Positions 24,919 to 33,956 of a stretch of DNA of 64,000 nt are shown in pieces (the stretch's first letter is position 1; every line of letters begins with the position of its first letter). The translations under genes were made by a program, and so were the position numbers. The notes under the pieces were generated by a model. The model did no database searches and was not told the origin of the DNA. It was given only the letters and a program-made list of their open reading frames with translations. Source of the DNA: JAIRNF01 sp031551125 (GTDB lineage: Bacteria > Bacteroidota > Bacteroidia > Bacteroidales > UBA932); NCBI GenBank assembly GCA_031551125.1, contig JAVBOB010000023.1:1-64000 (forward strand). Direction: 5' to 3'.

Positions 24919-25962
24919 ATGCAAAAACAAGGAAATAAGTACGGACTTCACCGTGTAATTGAACCTAAGGGTGTGTTGCCTCAACCGGCTAACAAGATTG
25001 ACAACAATATGGATGAAATTTATGACAATGAAATCCTTATTGATGTAAAAACCCTGAACGTTGATTCGGCCAGCTTTACGCAAATTAAAGAACAAGCCGG
25101 CGGTGACGAAAAGAAGATTGCTGAAATTATGCTGGGCATTGTTGCCAAGCAAGGTAAGCACCGTAATCCGGTAACCGGATCAGGCGGAATGCTTTTAGGT
25201 GTAGTTGAAAAAATAGGTGATGCGCTTAAGGGTAAAATTGACCTTAAGGAAGGTGATAAAATTGCAACTCTTGTATCGCTATCGCTTACCCCGCTGCGTA
25301 TTGATAAAATTAAAGCTATCCGCAAAGATATAGACCAAGTTGACATTGACGGAAAGGCTATTCTATTTGAAAGCGGTATCTACGCTAAAATTCCTTCGGA
25401 TATTCCTGAAAACCTTGCTCTTTCTGCGCTAGACGTGGCCGGAGCACCTGCGCAAACCGCAAAGCTGGTTAAGCCCGGTGATACGGTTCTTATTATCGGC
25501 GCCGGTGGAAAATCGGGTATGCTTTGCTGCTATGAGGCTAAGAAAAGAGCCGGAGTTACCGGAAAGGTAATAGGCCTTTGCCACAGCCAAAAGAGCACCG
25601 ACCGTTTGAAAGCGCTTGGTTTCTGTGACCATGTATTCTCAGCCGATGCTACGCAGCCTGTTTCCATTTTGGAAAAAATTAGCGAGCTTACCAACGGACA
25701 AATGTGTGACGTAACCATTAACAATGTAAACATTACCGATACTGAAATGACCAGCATTCTTTGTACAAAGGATACGGGTGTTGTTTACTTCTTCTCTATG
25801 GCAACCAGCTTTACTAAAGCTGCATTGGGAGCAGAAGGTGTAGGTAGCGATGTTACCATGATTGTTGGAAACGGTTATACTCGCGGACATGCTGAAATTA
25901 CCCTCCAGCTGTTGAGAGAAAGTCCTGAACTTCGTAAAATATTTACTGAACTTTACGCGTAA
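24919..25962 (+). CDS. kdd: L-erythro-3,5-diaminohexanoate dehydrogenase (copy 1)
   Basis: The 347-residue protein starts NKYGLHRVIEPKGVLPQPA and has a nucleotide-binding motif VLIIGAGGKSGMLCC near residue 193, preceded by ALSALDVAGAPAQTAKL. Kdd oxidises 3,5-diaminohexanoate to 3-keto-5-aminohexanoate with NAD(P) and releases ammonia. Length and motifs match the family. A second, clearly homologous gene follows after 122 bp. The start lies 163 bp from the kce stop. Confidence 0.93.
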   Translation: MQKQGNKYGLHRVIEPKGVLPQPANKIDNNMDEIYDNEILIDVKTLNVDSASFTQIKEQAGGDEKKIAEIMLGIVAKQGKHRNPVTGSGGMLLGVVEKIGDALKGKIDLKEGDKIATLVSLSLTPLRIDKIKAIRKDIDQVDIDGKAILFESGIYAKIPSDIPENLALSALDVAGAPAQTAKLVKPGDTVLIIGAGGKSGMLCCYEAKKRAGVTGKVIGLCHSQKSTDRLKALGFCDHVFSADATQPVSILEKISELTNGQMCDVTINNVNITDTEMTSILCTKDTGVVYFFSMATSFTKAALGAEGVGSDVTMIVGNGYTRGHAEITLQLLRESPELRKIFTELYA

Positions 25963-25973
25963 ACTCAGGTAGA

Positions 25974-26059
25974 GTGGTAGTATAAGTAGTGTGGTGGTGT
26001 GAAGGTGTAAAAATTGCACCTTCACCTTCCTATACTACTCATGCTGCTTATGCTACCAC
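25974..26059. repeat. Nested palindrome, family K
   Basis: Imperfect outer arms gtggtagtataagtagtg and complement (25974 onward, ending 26059) enclose a perfect inner hairpin gtgaaggtg/caccttcac (25999-26007 and 26017-26025). It fills the gap between the two kdd genes and lies within the spurious N-terminal extension of the second frame. Confidence 0.75.
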
Positions 26060-26084
26060 GCTACTTTTTTATACTTTAACTACG

Positions 26085-27119
26085 ATGAAGAAAGGTTGCC
26101 GATACGGAACCCATAGAGTTATCGAGCCGCTGGGAACATTACCTCAACCGGCGGGGAAGCTTGATAATACTATGTCGATCTATGATAATGAAGTGCTGAT
26201 TGATGTTGAGACGCTAAACATCGATTCGGCCAGCTACACCCAAATAAAGCATGCTTGCAGCGGTGATGCGCTAATGATGGAAAAAATGATTCTGTCAATA
26301 GTAGAAGAACGCGGCAAGATGCAAAATCCTGTAACCGGATCCGGCGGAATGCTTATTGGAACGGTGAAGGAGATAGGTTCTGCATTTCACAATAAATCGT
26401 TGAAGGTAGGAGATAAAATAGCAACACTGGTTTCGCTATCCCTCACACCCTTAAAAATCAAAAAAATCAAGCGCCTTAGTCCCATGTCAGATCAAGTGGA
26501 TGTTGAGGCGCAAGCTATTTTGTTTGATAGCGGCTTGTTTGCTATACTACCCAACGATATTCCCGAACGTTTGGCGCTTGCAGCCCTTGATGTGGCCGGA
26601 GCTCCGGCACAGGTTGCCCGTTTGGTGGAAGAAGGTGATACCGTTTGTATCATCGGTGGTGGAGGAAAATCGGGTGTACTATGCTGTTACCAAGCTATGA
26701 AGGATGTTGGTCCTTACGGAAAGGTAATAGTGGTTGAGTATTCGCCTGAAAATGCTAAGCGTATTGAGCAAATGGGATTGGCAACGCATATCGTTATTGC
26801 CGATGCTACTAACGTAATGGATGTGTACAACAAGGTATTTGCCATTACGGGTGAGCGCGGTTGCGATGTTACCATTAACAACGTAAATGTACCTTCTACC
26901 GAAATGACCTCTATCCTTATTACTAAGGGGCAAGGTTCGGTTTACTTCTTCTCCATGGCTACCTCGTTCTCTAAGGCAGCTTTGGGTGCGGAAGGGGTAG
27001 GGAAGGATATTAACCTGATAGTTGGTAACGGATATGCCAAAGGTCATGCCGATCTTACGCTGAATATTATTCGCGAATCAAAAGAAATACGAGAGTTGTT
27101 TGAAAAGTTGTATGTATAA
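26085..27119 (+). CDS. kdd: L-erythro-3,5-diaminohexanoate dehydrogenase paralog (copy 2)
   Basis: The open frame reaches back to 25989, but that extension reads through a palindromic repeat. ATG 26085 (MKKGCRYGTHRVIEPLG) aligns with the first copy and gives 344 residues. Conserved parts include TLPQPAGKLDNT, LDVAGAPAQVARLVEEGDTV and CIIGGGGKSGVLCC; the C-termini also match (GAEGVGKDINLIVGNGYAKG). Both genes look intact. The pair may form a hetero-oligomer, differ in cofactor (NAD or NADP) or substrate stereochemistry, or be a recent redundancy; the sequence alone does not decide. Confidence 0.9.
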   Translation: MKKGCRYGTHRVIEPLGTLPQPAGKLDNTMSIYDNEVLIDVETLNIDSASYTQIKHACSGDALMMEKMILSIVEERGKMQNPVTGSGGMLIGTVKEIGSAFHNKSLKVGDKIATLVSLSLTPLKIKKIKRLSPMSDQVDVEAQAILFDSGLFAILPNDIPERLALAALDVAGAPAQVARLVEEGDTVCIIGGGGKSGVLCCYQAMKDVGPYGKVIVVEYSPENAKRIEQMGLATHIVIADATNVMDVYNKVFAITGERGCDVTINNVNVPSTEMTSILITKGQGSVYFFSMATSFSKAALGAEGVGKDINLIVGNGYAKGHADLTLNIIRESKEIRELFEKLYV

Positions 27120-27124
27120 TGTAA

Positions 27125-27201
27125 GTATCATGTAGCACGTATCACGACGCACGACAAAGAATTGAGAATATTCGTGTATCGTGATACTTGATACGTGATA
27201 C
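27125..27201. repeat. Family B palindrome (cacgtatcac type)
   Basis: Imperfect 30-bp arms (27125-27154 and 27172-27201) built on gtatcacgtatcaagtatca and its complement surround a short A/T-rich loop. It lies between kdd copy 2 and kamA and contains the spurious GTG at 27195. A more degenerate copy is at 47829. Confidence 0.75.
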
Positions 27202-27230
27202 CAGAATTGAATAATCAAATCAATATAGAA

Positions 27231-28478
27231 ATGGCCGAAAGCAGAAGAAAACAGCTATTCCCCGACGTTACAGATGAGCAGTGGAACGATTGGAAATGGC
27301 AGGTAAAAAACCGTATAGAAACGCTCGATCAGCTGAAGAAGTATATTTCACTTACTCCCGCTGAGGAGGAAGGTGTGACGGAGTCGCTTAAAACGCTTCG
27401 TATGGCTATTACGCCGTACTACCTCAGCTTGATTGATCCGGATAACCCGTATTGTCCGGTACGTAAGCAGTCAATACCTACGGCAGCAGAGCTTCATCAG
27501 TCGGATGCCGACTTACTAGACCCGCTGCACGAGGATGAAGACTCACCCGTTCCGGGTTTAACACACCGTTATCCCGACCGCGTGTTGTTGCTTATTACGG
27601 ATATGTGCTCAATGTACTGTCGCCACTGTACACGCCGTCGTTTTGCAGGTCAAAAAGATGGAGAATCATCTAGCGATCGTATCAATAGGGCGATAGAATA
27701 CATTGCTCGCACACCTCAGGTTCGTGATGTAGTGCTATCCGGTGGCGATGCGTTGCTGGTAAGCGATAAGATGTTAGAATCAATTATTGAGCGTCTGCGC
27801 GCTATTCCTCACGTAGAAATTATTCGTCTCGGTTCACGCGTTCCTGTGGTATGTCCTCAACGTATTACCGACGATTTGGTGAATATGCTGAAAAAGTATC
27901 ACCCCATTTGGCTGAATACTCACTTCAACCACCCTCAGGAAATTACAGCCGAAGCAATTGAAGCTTGCGCGAAGCTGGCTAATGTGGGAATCCCGTTGGG
28001 CAACCAATCGGTATTGCTACGTGGCGTTAACGATTGCCCTTCGGTAATGAAGAAGCTCGTACATGGCTTGGTGAAGATGCGTGTGCGTCCTTACTACATT
28101 TACCAATGCGACTTGTCAATGGGATTGGAACACTTTAGAACACCCGTATCTAAAGGCATTGAGATTATAGAAAGCTTACGTGGACACACCTCCGGTTACG
28201 CCGTACCTACATTTGTGGTAGATGCTCCGGGTGGTGGCGGAAAAACTCCGGTAATGCCTACCTACATTATATCACAGAGTCCGCGTCGTGTGGTGTTGCG
28301 TAACTTTGAAGGTGTTATTACCACCTATACCGAACCCGAAAGCTACAAAGATGAATGTCATTGCGCTGATTGTGAAAAGCTGCAAACCGAAGGTGTTGCA
28401 TCTCTACTGCAAGGCGACCGTATGACGATAGAGCCGGAAGTACTGGTGAGAAAACAGAGAGGTAAATTGAATAAATAA
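27231..28478 (+). CDS. kamA: L-lysine 2,3-aminomutase
   Basis: The frame extends to a GTG at 27195 inside a repeat; ATG 27231 (MAESRRKQLFPDVTDEQW) gives 415 residues, the usual size. The radical-SAM cluster motif is Cys126, Cys130 and Cys133 (CSMYCRHCTRRRF), and the PLP-binding lysine is in DAPGGGGKTPV. A Cys-rich C-terminal tail (CHCADCEKL) binds zinc in this family. KamA interconverts L-lysine and L-beta-lysine, the first step of this pathway, in the cytoplasm under anaerobic conditions. Confidence 0.96.
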   Translation: MAESRRKQLFPDVTDEQWNDWKWQVKNRIETLDQLKKYISLTPAEEEGVTESLKTLRMAITPYYLSLIDPDNPYCPVRKQSIPTAAELHQSDADLLDPLHEDEDSPVPGLTHRYPDRVLLLITDMCSMYCRHCTRRRFAGQKDGESSSDRINRAIEYIARTPQVRDVVLSGGDALLVSDKMLESIIERLRAIPHVEIIRLGSRVPVVCPQRITDDLVNMLKKYHPIWLNTHFNHPQEITAEAIEACAKLANVGIPLGNQSVLLRGVNDCPSVMKKLVHGLVKMRVRPYYIYQCDLSMGLEHFRTPVSKGIEIIESLRGHTSGYAVPTFVVDAPGGGGKTPVMPTYIISQSPRRVVLRNFEGVITTYTEPESYKDECHCADCEKLQTEGVASLLQGDRMTIEPEVLVRKQRGKLNK

Positions 28479-28481
28479 ATT

Positions 28482-28519
28482 ATTAGAAGTCAGGAGGCAG
28501 AAGCCAGAAATCAGAATTT
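28482..28519. repeat. Family J solo arm (AGAAGTCAGAA type)
   Basis: The word agaagtcaggaggcagaa followed by gccagaaatcag has no facing arm downstream. The full family J pair is at 33957-34124. It directly precedes the family C copy at 28530. Confidence 0.45.
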
Positions 28520-28529
28520 ATTCGTTGCA

Positions 28530-28602
28530 CGTCATTGCGAGGCGCTTTTTGCCGAAGCAATCTGTTTATTAAAGAGATTGCTTCGCTTCGCTCGCAATGA
28601 CG
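28530..28602. repeat. Family C full palindrome (CGTCATTGCGAG type)
   Basis: Perfect 12-bp ends cgtcattgcgag (28530-28541) and ctcgcaatgacg (28591-28602) enclose related inner words gccgaagcaatctg and agattgcttcgcttcg. It occupies the kamA-kamB gap, ending 21 bp before the kamB start. Confidence 0.9.
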
Positions 28603-28623
28603 GCAATAATTTGATAGTTGAGG

Positions 28624-29637
28624 ATGCCCTTTATTAACGAGATATGGAACTACAAGAGTCTGTCAATTGTTGGGTTGGAAAAGAACACAGGAAAGACAGA
28701 GTGCTTGAACTATATCTTGAGCCGAATAAAAGATGACGGCAGAAGGGTAGCATTAACCTCTATAGGCATTGATGGGGAAGGGATAGATCAGGTAACCAAT
28801 ACTCACAAGCCCGAAATAGAGCTGTATGAAAATATGCTTTTTGTAACCTCCGAAAAGCATTATGGAGAAAAGCGGCTAACGGCGGAGGTACTAAATGTAA
28901 GTCGTAACAGAACATCCCTTGGAAGGTTGGTTACGGCGCGGGTGAAAGTGGCGGGTAAGGTGTTGATATCAGGCCCTGCCGATACCGCTTGGCTTCAATC
29001 GTTGATTGATGAAATGAACGGTTATTCGGTAGATTTGACGCTGGTTGACGGCGCGTTATCGCGATTAAGCCTCGCATCTCCGGCGGTAACACAGGCAATG
29101 ATTTTGACTACGGGAGCGGCATTGTCTGCTAACATGTCAGAGCTGGTAAGAAAGACAGCTTTTGCTTACACGCTGATTGATTTACCTGAAGTAAATGCAG
29201 ACCTACGGCGTAAGCTGAGACATATTGATAAAGGCGTTTGGGCGCTTGATGATGAAGGAGGAGGGTTGCATGATTTAAACATTCCTTCTGCACTTAGCAT
29301 TAACAGCGAAACGGTTAACTTGCTTGCCAGCGGTACAACGCTTTTTGCGGCAGGTGCTGTTGGGGATAAGCTACTAAACTCGCTGCGAATACAAAAGCAG
29401 GTAGAGGGAACGGTATTGGTGATAAAAGATTTTTCACGGGCTTTTTTTACACCCGAAGCGTACAATGCTTTTACCCGTAAAGGTGGAAAAGTTTTAGTGT
29501 TGAACCGTGCGAAATTGTTGGCTGTTTGTGTAAATCCGGTATCGCCCAGCGGTTATAAGCTAAAGTCGGCGGAGCTGGTGAGCGCAATGCAGGCGAATAT
29601 CCCGATTCCGGTGTACGATATTAGGCAGTTAGAATAA
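28624..29637 (+). CDS. kamB: KamB, lysine-cluster P-loop protein (probable mutase maintenance factor)
   Basis: A TTG at 28618 precedes the more likely ATG at 28624 (MPFINEIWNYKSLSIVG), giving 337 residues. VGLEKNTGKTECLNYIL near residue 18 is a P-loop. Between and after it come strands like LISGPADTAWL and a Asp-Gly-Ala-Leu-Ser-Arg motif. Genes of this type are conserved next to kamA in lysine fermenters, and, with the MutS-like KamC, have been proposed to protect or reactivate the B12-dependent lysine 5,6-aminomutase. The family assignment rests on context plus the P-loop. The reactivation role is an inference from published proposals I recall, not from this sequence. Confidence 0.8.
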   Translation: MPFINEIWNYKSLSIVGLEKNTGKTECLNYILSRIKDDGRRVALTSIGIDGEGIDQVTNTHKPEIELYENMLFVTSEKHYGEKRLTAEVLNVSRNRTSLGRLVTARVKVAGKVLISGPADTAWLQSLIDEMNGYSVDLTLVDGALSRLSLASPAVTQAMILTTGAALSANMSELVRKTAFAYTLIDLPEVNADLRRKLRHIDKGVWALDDEGGGLHDLNIPSALSINSETVNLLASGTTLFAAGAVGDKLLNSLRIQKQVEGTVLVIKDFSRAFFTPEAYNAFTRKGGKVLVLNRAKLLAVCVNPVSPSGYKLKSAELVSAMQANIPIPVYDIRQLE

Positions 29638-29650
29638 TTTTATATTTTTT

Positions 29651-29795
29651 ATTGATGATTGTATATTGCATGGACGAAAGACATAAGAGCAAAGAACAAA
29701 GACAAAGAATAAGTAAAATACTTTATCTAACCATATAAAAATATCTTTGTTCCTTGTTCTTTAAATCCTTATTCCACCAATATACAATCATCAAT
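29651..29795. repeat. Family I palindrome carrying a nested family E element
   Basis: Perfect 18-bp outer arms attgatgattgtatattg (29651-29668) and its complement (29778-29795) are family I-like. Inside lie imperfect family E arms: about 29672-29713 with agagcaaagaacaaagacaa, and about 29742-29775 with tatctttgttccttgttctt. It fills the kamB-kamC gap. Confidence 0.85.
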
Positions 29796-29816
29796 AAACA
29801 ATAAACAATAAACTCG

Positions 29817-31241
29817 GTGCTTCTACGTGATGCTATAAAAACAGTTCATGGGCTCGGCTATATGGTTGAGCGGCTCGACATACAGTCGAGCATAGGGCGC
29901 CGTATGCTACTTGATAGCGAGCTGGTTACTGAAAAAAAATCGTTAGAACATATACTTGGTGAGGTTGAGTGGCTATGTGCTGTGCTGCAAAAACCGCAAG
30001 TTGCCGATATTATCGATACGCTTAAAATAAAATTATCACAGGTTCGAGATGTTAGCGGAACCATTGCAAAACTATCAGGTTCGCTAACACTTGATGATGT
30101 GGAGCTATTCGAGATAAAGCATCTTTGTATATTATCGGCCGATATTGCAAAGGTGCTTACATCGGCAAATATTGCTACAATACAGCTGCCATCGCTTGAG
30201 CAGGCTATTCAGATACTGGATCCGGAAGGGCAGCGAGTACCGCACTTTTACATATATGATGCCTACTCAAAAGAGCTTGCGGAGCTGAGGCGACAGCTGG
30301 CTTCGGTAAAAACAAAGCTGAGTAGGGTAGAGGAACAAAATAACAACGAGCAAACAACGAGAGCGGAGGAGCTATACTACCGCTCCGTTGAGCTGGAAGA
30401 TGGTATCCGTGCAGCATTATCAGAACAGCTGCAGCCTTATGCAAAGCTCATGGATGAGGCTTTGAACGGTATTGCTCGTTTAGATATAATACTGGCAAAG
30501 GCAGTACAAGCCTTGGTTATGGGGCTGGTAAAACCGTTGGTAGCTACAAGTAAAACCGTACTTAACGGACTATTTAACCCACAGGTGAAGGAGGCGTTGG
30601 AAAACAACGCAAAGCATTTCCAGCCTGTGGATATTGCAATAGAGCAATCGCCAATTTTAATAACCGGAGCAAACATGTCCGGCAAAACGGTGCTGCTTAA
30701 AACTATATGTTTAGCACAGCATCTGTTTCAGTTCGGGTTTTATGTTCCGGCAAAGAAGGCTGAGCTCAACATTGTTGAGGCTATTATGATTTCGCTTGAT
30801 GATGGGCAGGAGGAGCTAAAAGGCTTGTCGTCTTTTGCCTCGGAGATGCTTGATCTGAACGAAATGTTGCGTGAGGTAAAGCAGGGTAAACAGCTGCTTT
30901 TACTTATTGATGAGTTGGCGCGTACAACTAACCCAACGGAGGGCAAGGCGATTGTAAACGCAACGCTTGATATGCTTTTTGAGCATGGCGTGCAAAGTAT
31001 TATTACCACGCACTACAGCGGTATTGTTTCATCTTGTAGAAAGTTGCGGGTAAAAGGGTTTGTAGAAGATAGAGTAAAGGGCAGCTTGTCTAAAAAAAAT
31101 ATAGAGGAGTATATTGACTACTCACTTATTGAAGATAAGGAAGCAGACGTTCCTATGGAAGCAATTCGTGTGGCACGAATGCTTGGTGTAGATGATGAGC
31201 TTTTGGATAAGGCGAAATGGCACGCAGAGCACACAATATAG
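29817..31241 (+). CDS. kamC: KamC, MutS-related ATPase of the lysine cluster
   Basis: The first start is GTG 29817 (474 residues); ATG 29862 (MVERLDIQSSIGRRM) is an alternative and is nearer the conserved part. The C-terminal half is a MutS domain V ATPase: Walker A ITGANMSGKTVLLKTI, the SSFASEMLDLNEM loop, Walker B LLLIDELARTTNPTEGKAI, and SIITTHYSG. The N-terminal mismatch-binding domain of MutS is absent; a helical region with a likely coiled coil (about 130-200) replaces it. Homologs sit beside kamB and kamD in lysine fermenters and are believed to act on the mutase, not on DNA. Confidence 0.85.
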   Translation: MLLRDAIKTVHGLGYMVERLDIQSSIGRRMLLDSELVTEKKSLEHILGEVEWLCAVLQKPQVADIIDTLKIKLSQVRDVSGTIAKLSGSLTLDDVELFEIKHLCILSADIAKVLTSANIATIQLPSLEQAIQILDPEGQRVPHFYIYDAYSKELAELRRQLASVKTKLSRVEEQNNNEQTTRAEELYYRSVELEDGIRAALSEQLQPYAKLMDEALNGIARLDIILAKAVQALVMGLVKPLVATSKTVLNGLFNPQVKEALENNAKHFQPVDIAIEQSPILITGANMSGKTVLLKTICLAQHLFQFGFYVPAKKAELNIVEAIMISLDDGQEELKGLSSFASEMLDLNEMLREVKQGKQLLLLIDELARTTNPTEGKAIVNATLDMLFEHGVQSIITTHYSGIVSSCRKLRVKGFVEDRVKGSLSKKNIEEYIDYSLIEDKEADVPMEAIRVARMLGVDDELLDKAKWHAEHTI

Positions 31242-31299
31242 CACGTAACTAACAGAATAGCTTTGTGTGCGGATTATAACAAAAATAGTTTTTATAGCA

Positions 31300-31490
31300 G
31301 TAAAGATGCCGCTCCGAATGGAGCGGGTGTTTAGGCCGCTGTTTTACTACAAAGATTTGGCGCCTAACGGAGCCTTGGGCGAAAACAGCTTAATGAGCAT
31401 AAGAAGTATTTAATCTTGCTCCGGAGGAGCAGTATCTTTGTAGGAAAGATGGGATGTCGCTATGTTCTGCTCTACTAGGAGCAGCATTTT
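31300..31490. repeat. Family G repeat cluster (GCTCCGGAGGAGC type)
   Basis: The 335-bp kamC-kamD gap has no gene. It holds hairpins ccgctcc/ggagcgg (31309-31326), tgctcc/ggagca (31417-31431) and ctgctc/gagcag (31467-31484). The words tacaaagat (31348-31356) and atctttgta (31434-31442) face each other around the middle hairpin. A remnant with gctctgttaggagc lies at 40217-40230. Confidence 0.75.
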
Positions 31491-31576
31491 AAAAATGTAA
31501 CATAGTTTATGCAGGTGTATGTGAAATCAGCGTCATCAGCGTGCCAAAAAAGCAAACATTATAAAACCGAAATAAC

Positions 31577-33130
31577 GTGTATAAAAGTAAGCTAGGACTT
31601 GATTTTAAAAAGGTTGACCATGCACGGAGTATGGCTAAGTCAATCGCCGAGGATGTTCAAAAATTTGCCGATCGCTACACTACCGTTGCAGTAGAGCGTA
31701 CCCTGTGCCGCTTGCTAGGCATAGATGGCGTTGATGCTAATAATGTTCCGCTACCCAACGTGGTGGTTGATAGCATTAAGGAGCAAGGAACATTAGGACA
31801 AGGTGTAGTATTTTACATTGGTAACGCTATTGCTCGAACGGGACAAACGCCTCAGGAAATTGCAGAAGCTATTGCTGCAGGAAATTTAGATATTACCCGC
31901 TTGCCGCTTCACTCTCATGAGGAAATACAGGCGGCGGTGAAGCCTTATATGGATAAAACGATTGAGCGTATTAGTAATAATCGTGCTCAACGTGAGCGTT
32001 ATTTGGCTACTATTGGCGAGGGTAGCCGTCCGTATTTGTACGTAATTGTTGCTACGGGTAACATTTATGAAGATGTTATTCAGGCTACAGCTGCAGCAAG
32101 GCAGGGAGCCGATATTATTGCTGTAATTCGTACTACCGGACAAAGCTTACTCGACTATGTTCCTTACGGAGCAACTACTGAAGGGTTTGGCGGTACATTC
32201 GCTACGCAGGAGAACTTCCGTATTATGCGTGAAGCGTTAGATGAGGTTAGCGAAGAAGTAGGACGCTACATTCGTTTATGCAACTACTGCTCGGGTTTGT
32301 GTATGCCGGAAATTGCGGCAATGGGCGCATTGGAGGGTCTTGATGTAATGCTTAACGATGCGCTATACGGTATTCTATTTCGTGATATCAACATGCAGCG
32401 TACGTTGGTTGACCAATACTTTTCACGCGTAATCAACGGTTTTGCCGGCGTAATTATTAATACGGGTGAGGACAACTACTTAACTACAGCTGATGCTGTT
32501 GAGGAAGCACATACTGTTTTGGCTTCTGATTTCATTAATGAGCAGCTGGCTTTGCAAGCAGGTCTTCCTGAAGAGCAAATGGGACTTGGGCATGCTTTTG
32601 AAATGAACCCCGATTTGGAAAACGGTTTCTTACTGGAGCTGGCTCAGGCACAAATGACACGCGAAATATTCCCTAAAGCACCGCTTAAGTACATGCCGCC
32701 TACCAAATTTATGACCGGGAATATTTTTAAAGGGCATATACAGAACGCTCTCTTCAATGCGGTTTCTATTTGGACAGGTCAAGGTTTGCAGCTGTTAGGC
32801 ATGCTTACGGAAGCCGTACATACACCACTGATGAGTGATCGTTACCTCTCCATAGAAAATGCTAAGTACATCTTCAATAATATGAAGAGCATAGGTAGCG
32901 AAGTAGAGTTCAAGGAAGGTGGAATGATTCAGAAACGCGCGCAAGAGGTGCTTGATAAGGCTATTGAACTACTGGTAAAGGTTCAAAAAGAAGGCTTATT
33001 CACCGCTCTTGAGAAGGGTATTTTTGCCGATGTAAAGCGCCCGAAGGGCGGAGGTAAAGGACTTAACGGTGTGGCTGAGAAAGCGGATGGATATATGAAT
33101 CCGTTTGTTGTGGCGATGAAAGGAAAGTAG
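31577..33130 (+). CDS. kamD: Lysine 5,6-aminomutase alpha subunit
   Basis: The 517-residue protein begins at GTG 31577 with KSKLGLDFKKVDHARSMA, as expected for the family, and the length matches known KamD. Conserved parts include YLYVIVATGNIYEDVIQATA-type and RLCNYCSGLCMPEIAAMGAL segments of the PLP/cobalamin TIM barrel. With KamE it shifts the terminal amino group of L-beta-lysine to C5, giving 3,5-diaminohexanoate. It uses adenosylcobalamin and PLP. kamE starts 25 bp after the stop, so the two are coupled. Confidence 0.95.
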   Translation: MYKSKLGLDFKKVDHARSMAKSIAEDVQKFADRYTTVAVERTLCRLLGIDGVDANNVPLPNVVVDSIKEQGTLGQGVVFYIGNAIARTGQTPQEIAEAIAAGNLDITRLPLHSHEEIQAAVKPYMDKTIERISNNRAQRERYLATIGEGSRPYLYVIVATGNIYEDVIQATAAARQGADIIAVIRTTGQSLLDYVPYGATTEGFGGTFATQENFRIMREALDEVSEEVGRYIRLCNYCSGLCMPEIAAMGALEGLDVMLNDALYGILFRDINMQRTLVDQYFSRVINGFAGVIINTGEDNYLTTADAVEEAHTVLASDFINEQLALQAGLPEEQMGLGHAFEMNPDLENGFLLELAQAQMTREIFPKAPLKYMPPTKFMTGNIFKGHIQNALFNAVSIWTGQGLQLLGMLTEAVHTPLMSDRYLSIENAKYIFNNMKSIGSEVEFKEGGMIQKRAQEVLDKAIELLVKVQKEGLFTALEKGIFADVKRPKGGGKGLNGVAEKADGYMNPFVVAMKGK

Positions 33131-33155
33131 AAGATAACAAAAGCACAATAATGAT

Positions 33156-33944
33156 ATGAGCAGCGGACTATATTCAACAGACGCAAAAGATTTTGATAAG
33201 ACTTTAGATCTGAAAAAGGTAAAACCATACGGTGATACTATGAACGATGGTAAAACCCAGCTTAGCTTTACCTTGCCTGTTCCTGTTGGTGATGAAGCCA
33301 TTGAAGCGGCCAAGCAGCTAATGCGAAAAATGGGTTTTGATAATCCTCAGGTGGTGTTTTATAAAGAGCTTACCGAAGGGTTTACCTTCTTCAGCTGTTA
33401 CGGTAACTGTACGCATACGGTTGATTATACCACCATACACGTTCCTAAAGTTGAATCAACTAAGTGGGACATGCACGAAACGGATGCCTTCGTTAAGGAA
33501 AATATTGGTCGTCCGATTGTGGTGGTGGGCGCAAGTACCGGGACAGATGCTCATACCGTGGGTATTGACGCCATCATGAACATGAAGGGCTATGCCGGAC
33601 ACTACGGATTGGAGCGTTACGAAATGTTTGAAGCCTACAACTTGGGTAGCCAGGTTGCTAACGAAGATTTTATAGCAAAGGCTATAGAGCTAAAAGCTGA
33701 TGCTTTGCTCGTTTCACAGACTGTAACGCAAAAGGATGTACACATTAAAAACCTTGTAGAGCTTGTAGAGCTACTGGAAGCAGAGGGCTTGCGCAGTAAA
33801 ATAATTCTTGCTTGCGGTGGTCCGCGTATTACCCACGAGCTGGCAAAAGAGCTAGGCTACGATGCGGGTTTTGGTATGAATACCTATGCTGATGATGTGG
33901 CATCGTTTATAGCACAGGAAGTAAATCGTAGAAAAAACGGATAG
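33156..33944 (+). CDS. kamE: Lysine 5,6-aminomutase beta subunit
   Basis: The 262-residue protein has the B12-binding motif DAHTVGIDAIM, with His133 as the cobalt ligand, and Lys144 in NMKGYAGHYGLERY, which matches the PLP-anchoring lysine of the characterised clostridial subunit at the same number. The C-terminal Rossmann domain ends with IILACGGPRITHELAKELG. This subunit carries the cobalamin and moves between open and closed states with KamD. Both catalytic residues are present, so the enzyme should be functional. Confidence 0.96.
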   Translation: MSSGLYSTDAKDFDKTLDLKKVKPYGDTMNDGKTQLSFTLPVPVGDEAIEAAKQLMRKMGFDNPQVVFYKELTEGFTFFSCYGNCTHTVDYTTIHVPKVESTKWDMHETDAFVKENIGRPIVVVGASTGTDAHTVGIDAIMNMKGYAGHYGLERYEMFEAYNLGSQVANEDFIAKAIELKADALLVSQTVTQKDVHIKNLVELVELLEAEGLRSKIILACGGPRITHELAKELGYDAGFGMNTYADDVASFIAQEVNRRKNG

Positions 33945-33956
33945 CTACTAGAAGAT

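Noticed and set aside
25989..26084. Upstream start for the second kdd gene
   Set aside because: The extension reads through the family K repeat and has no counterpart in the first copy.
27195..27230. Upstream GTG start for kamA
   Set aside because: It lies inside a palindromic repeat. The ATG at 27231 gives the family's normal length and N-terminus.
29817..31241. kamC as a DNA mismatch-repair MutS
   Set aside because: It lacks the mismatch-binding N-terminal domains and lies within the lysine cluster.
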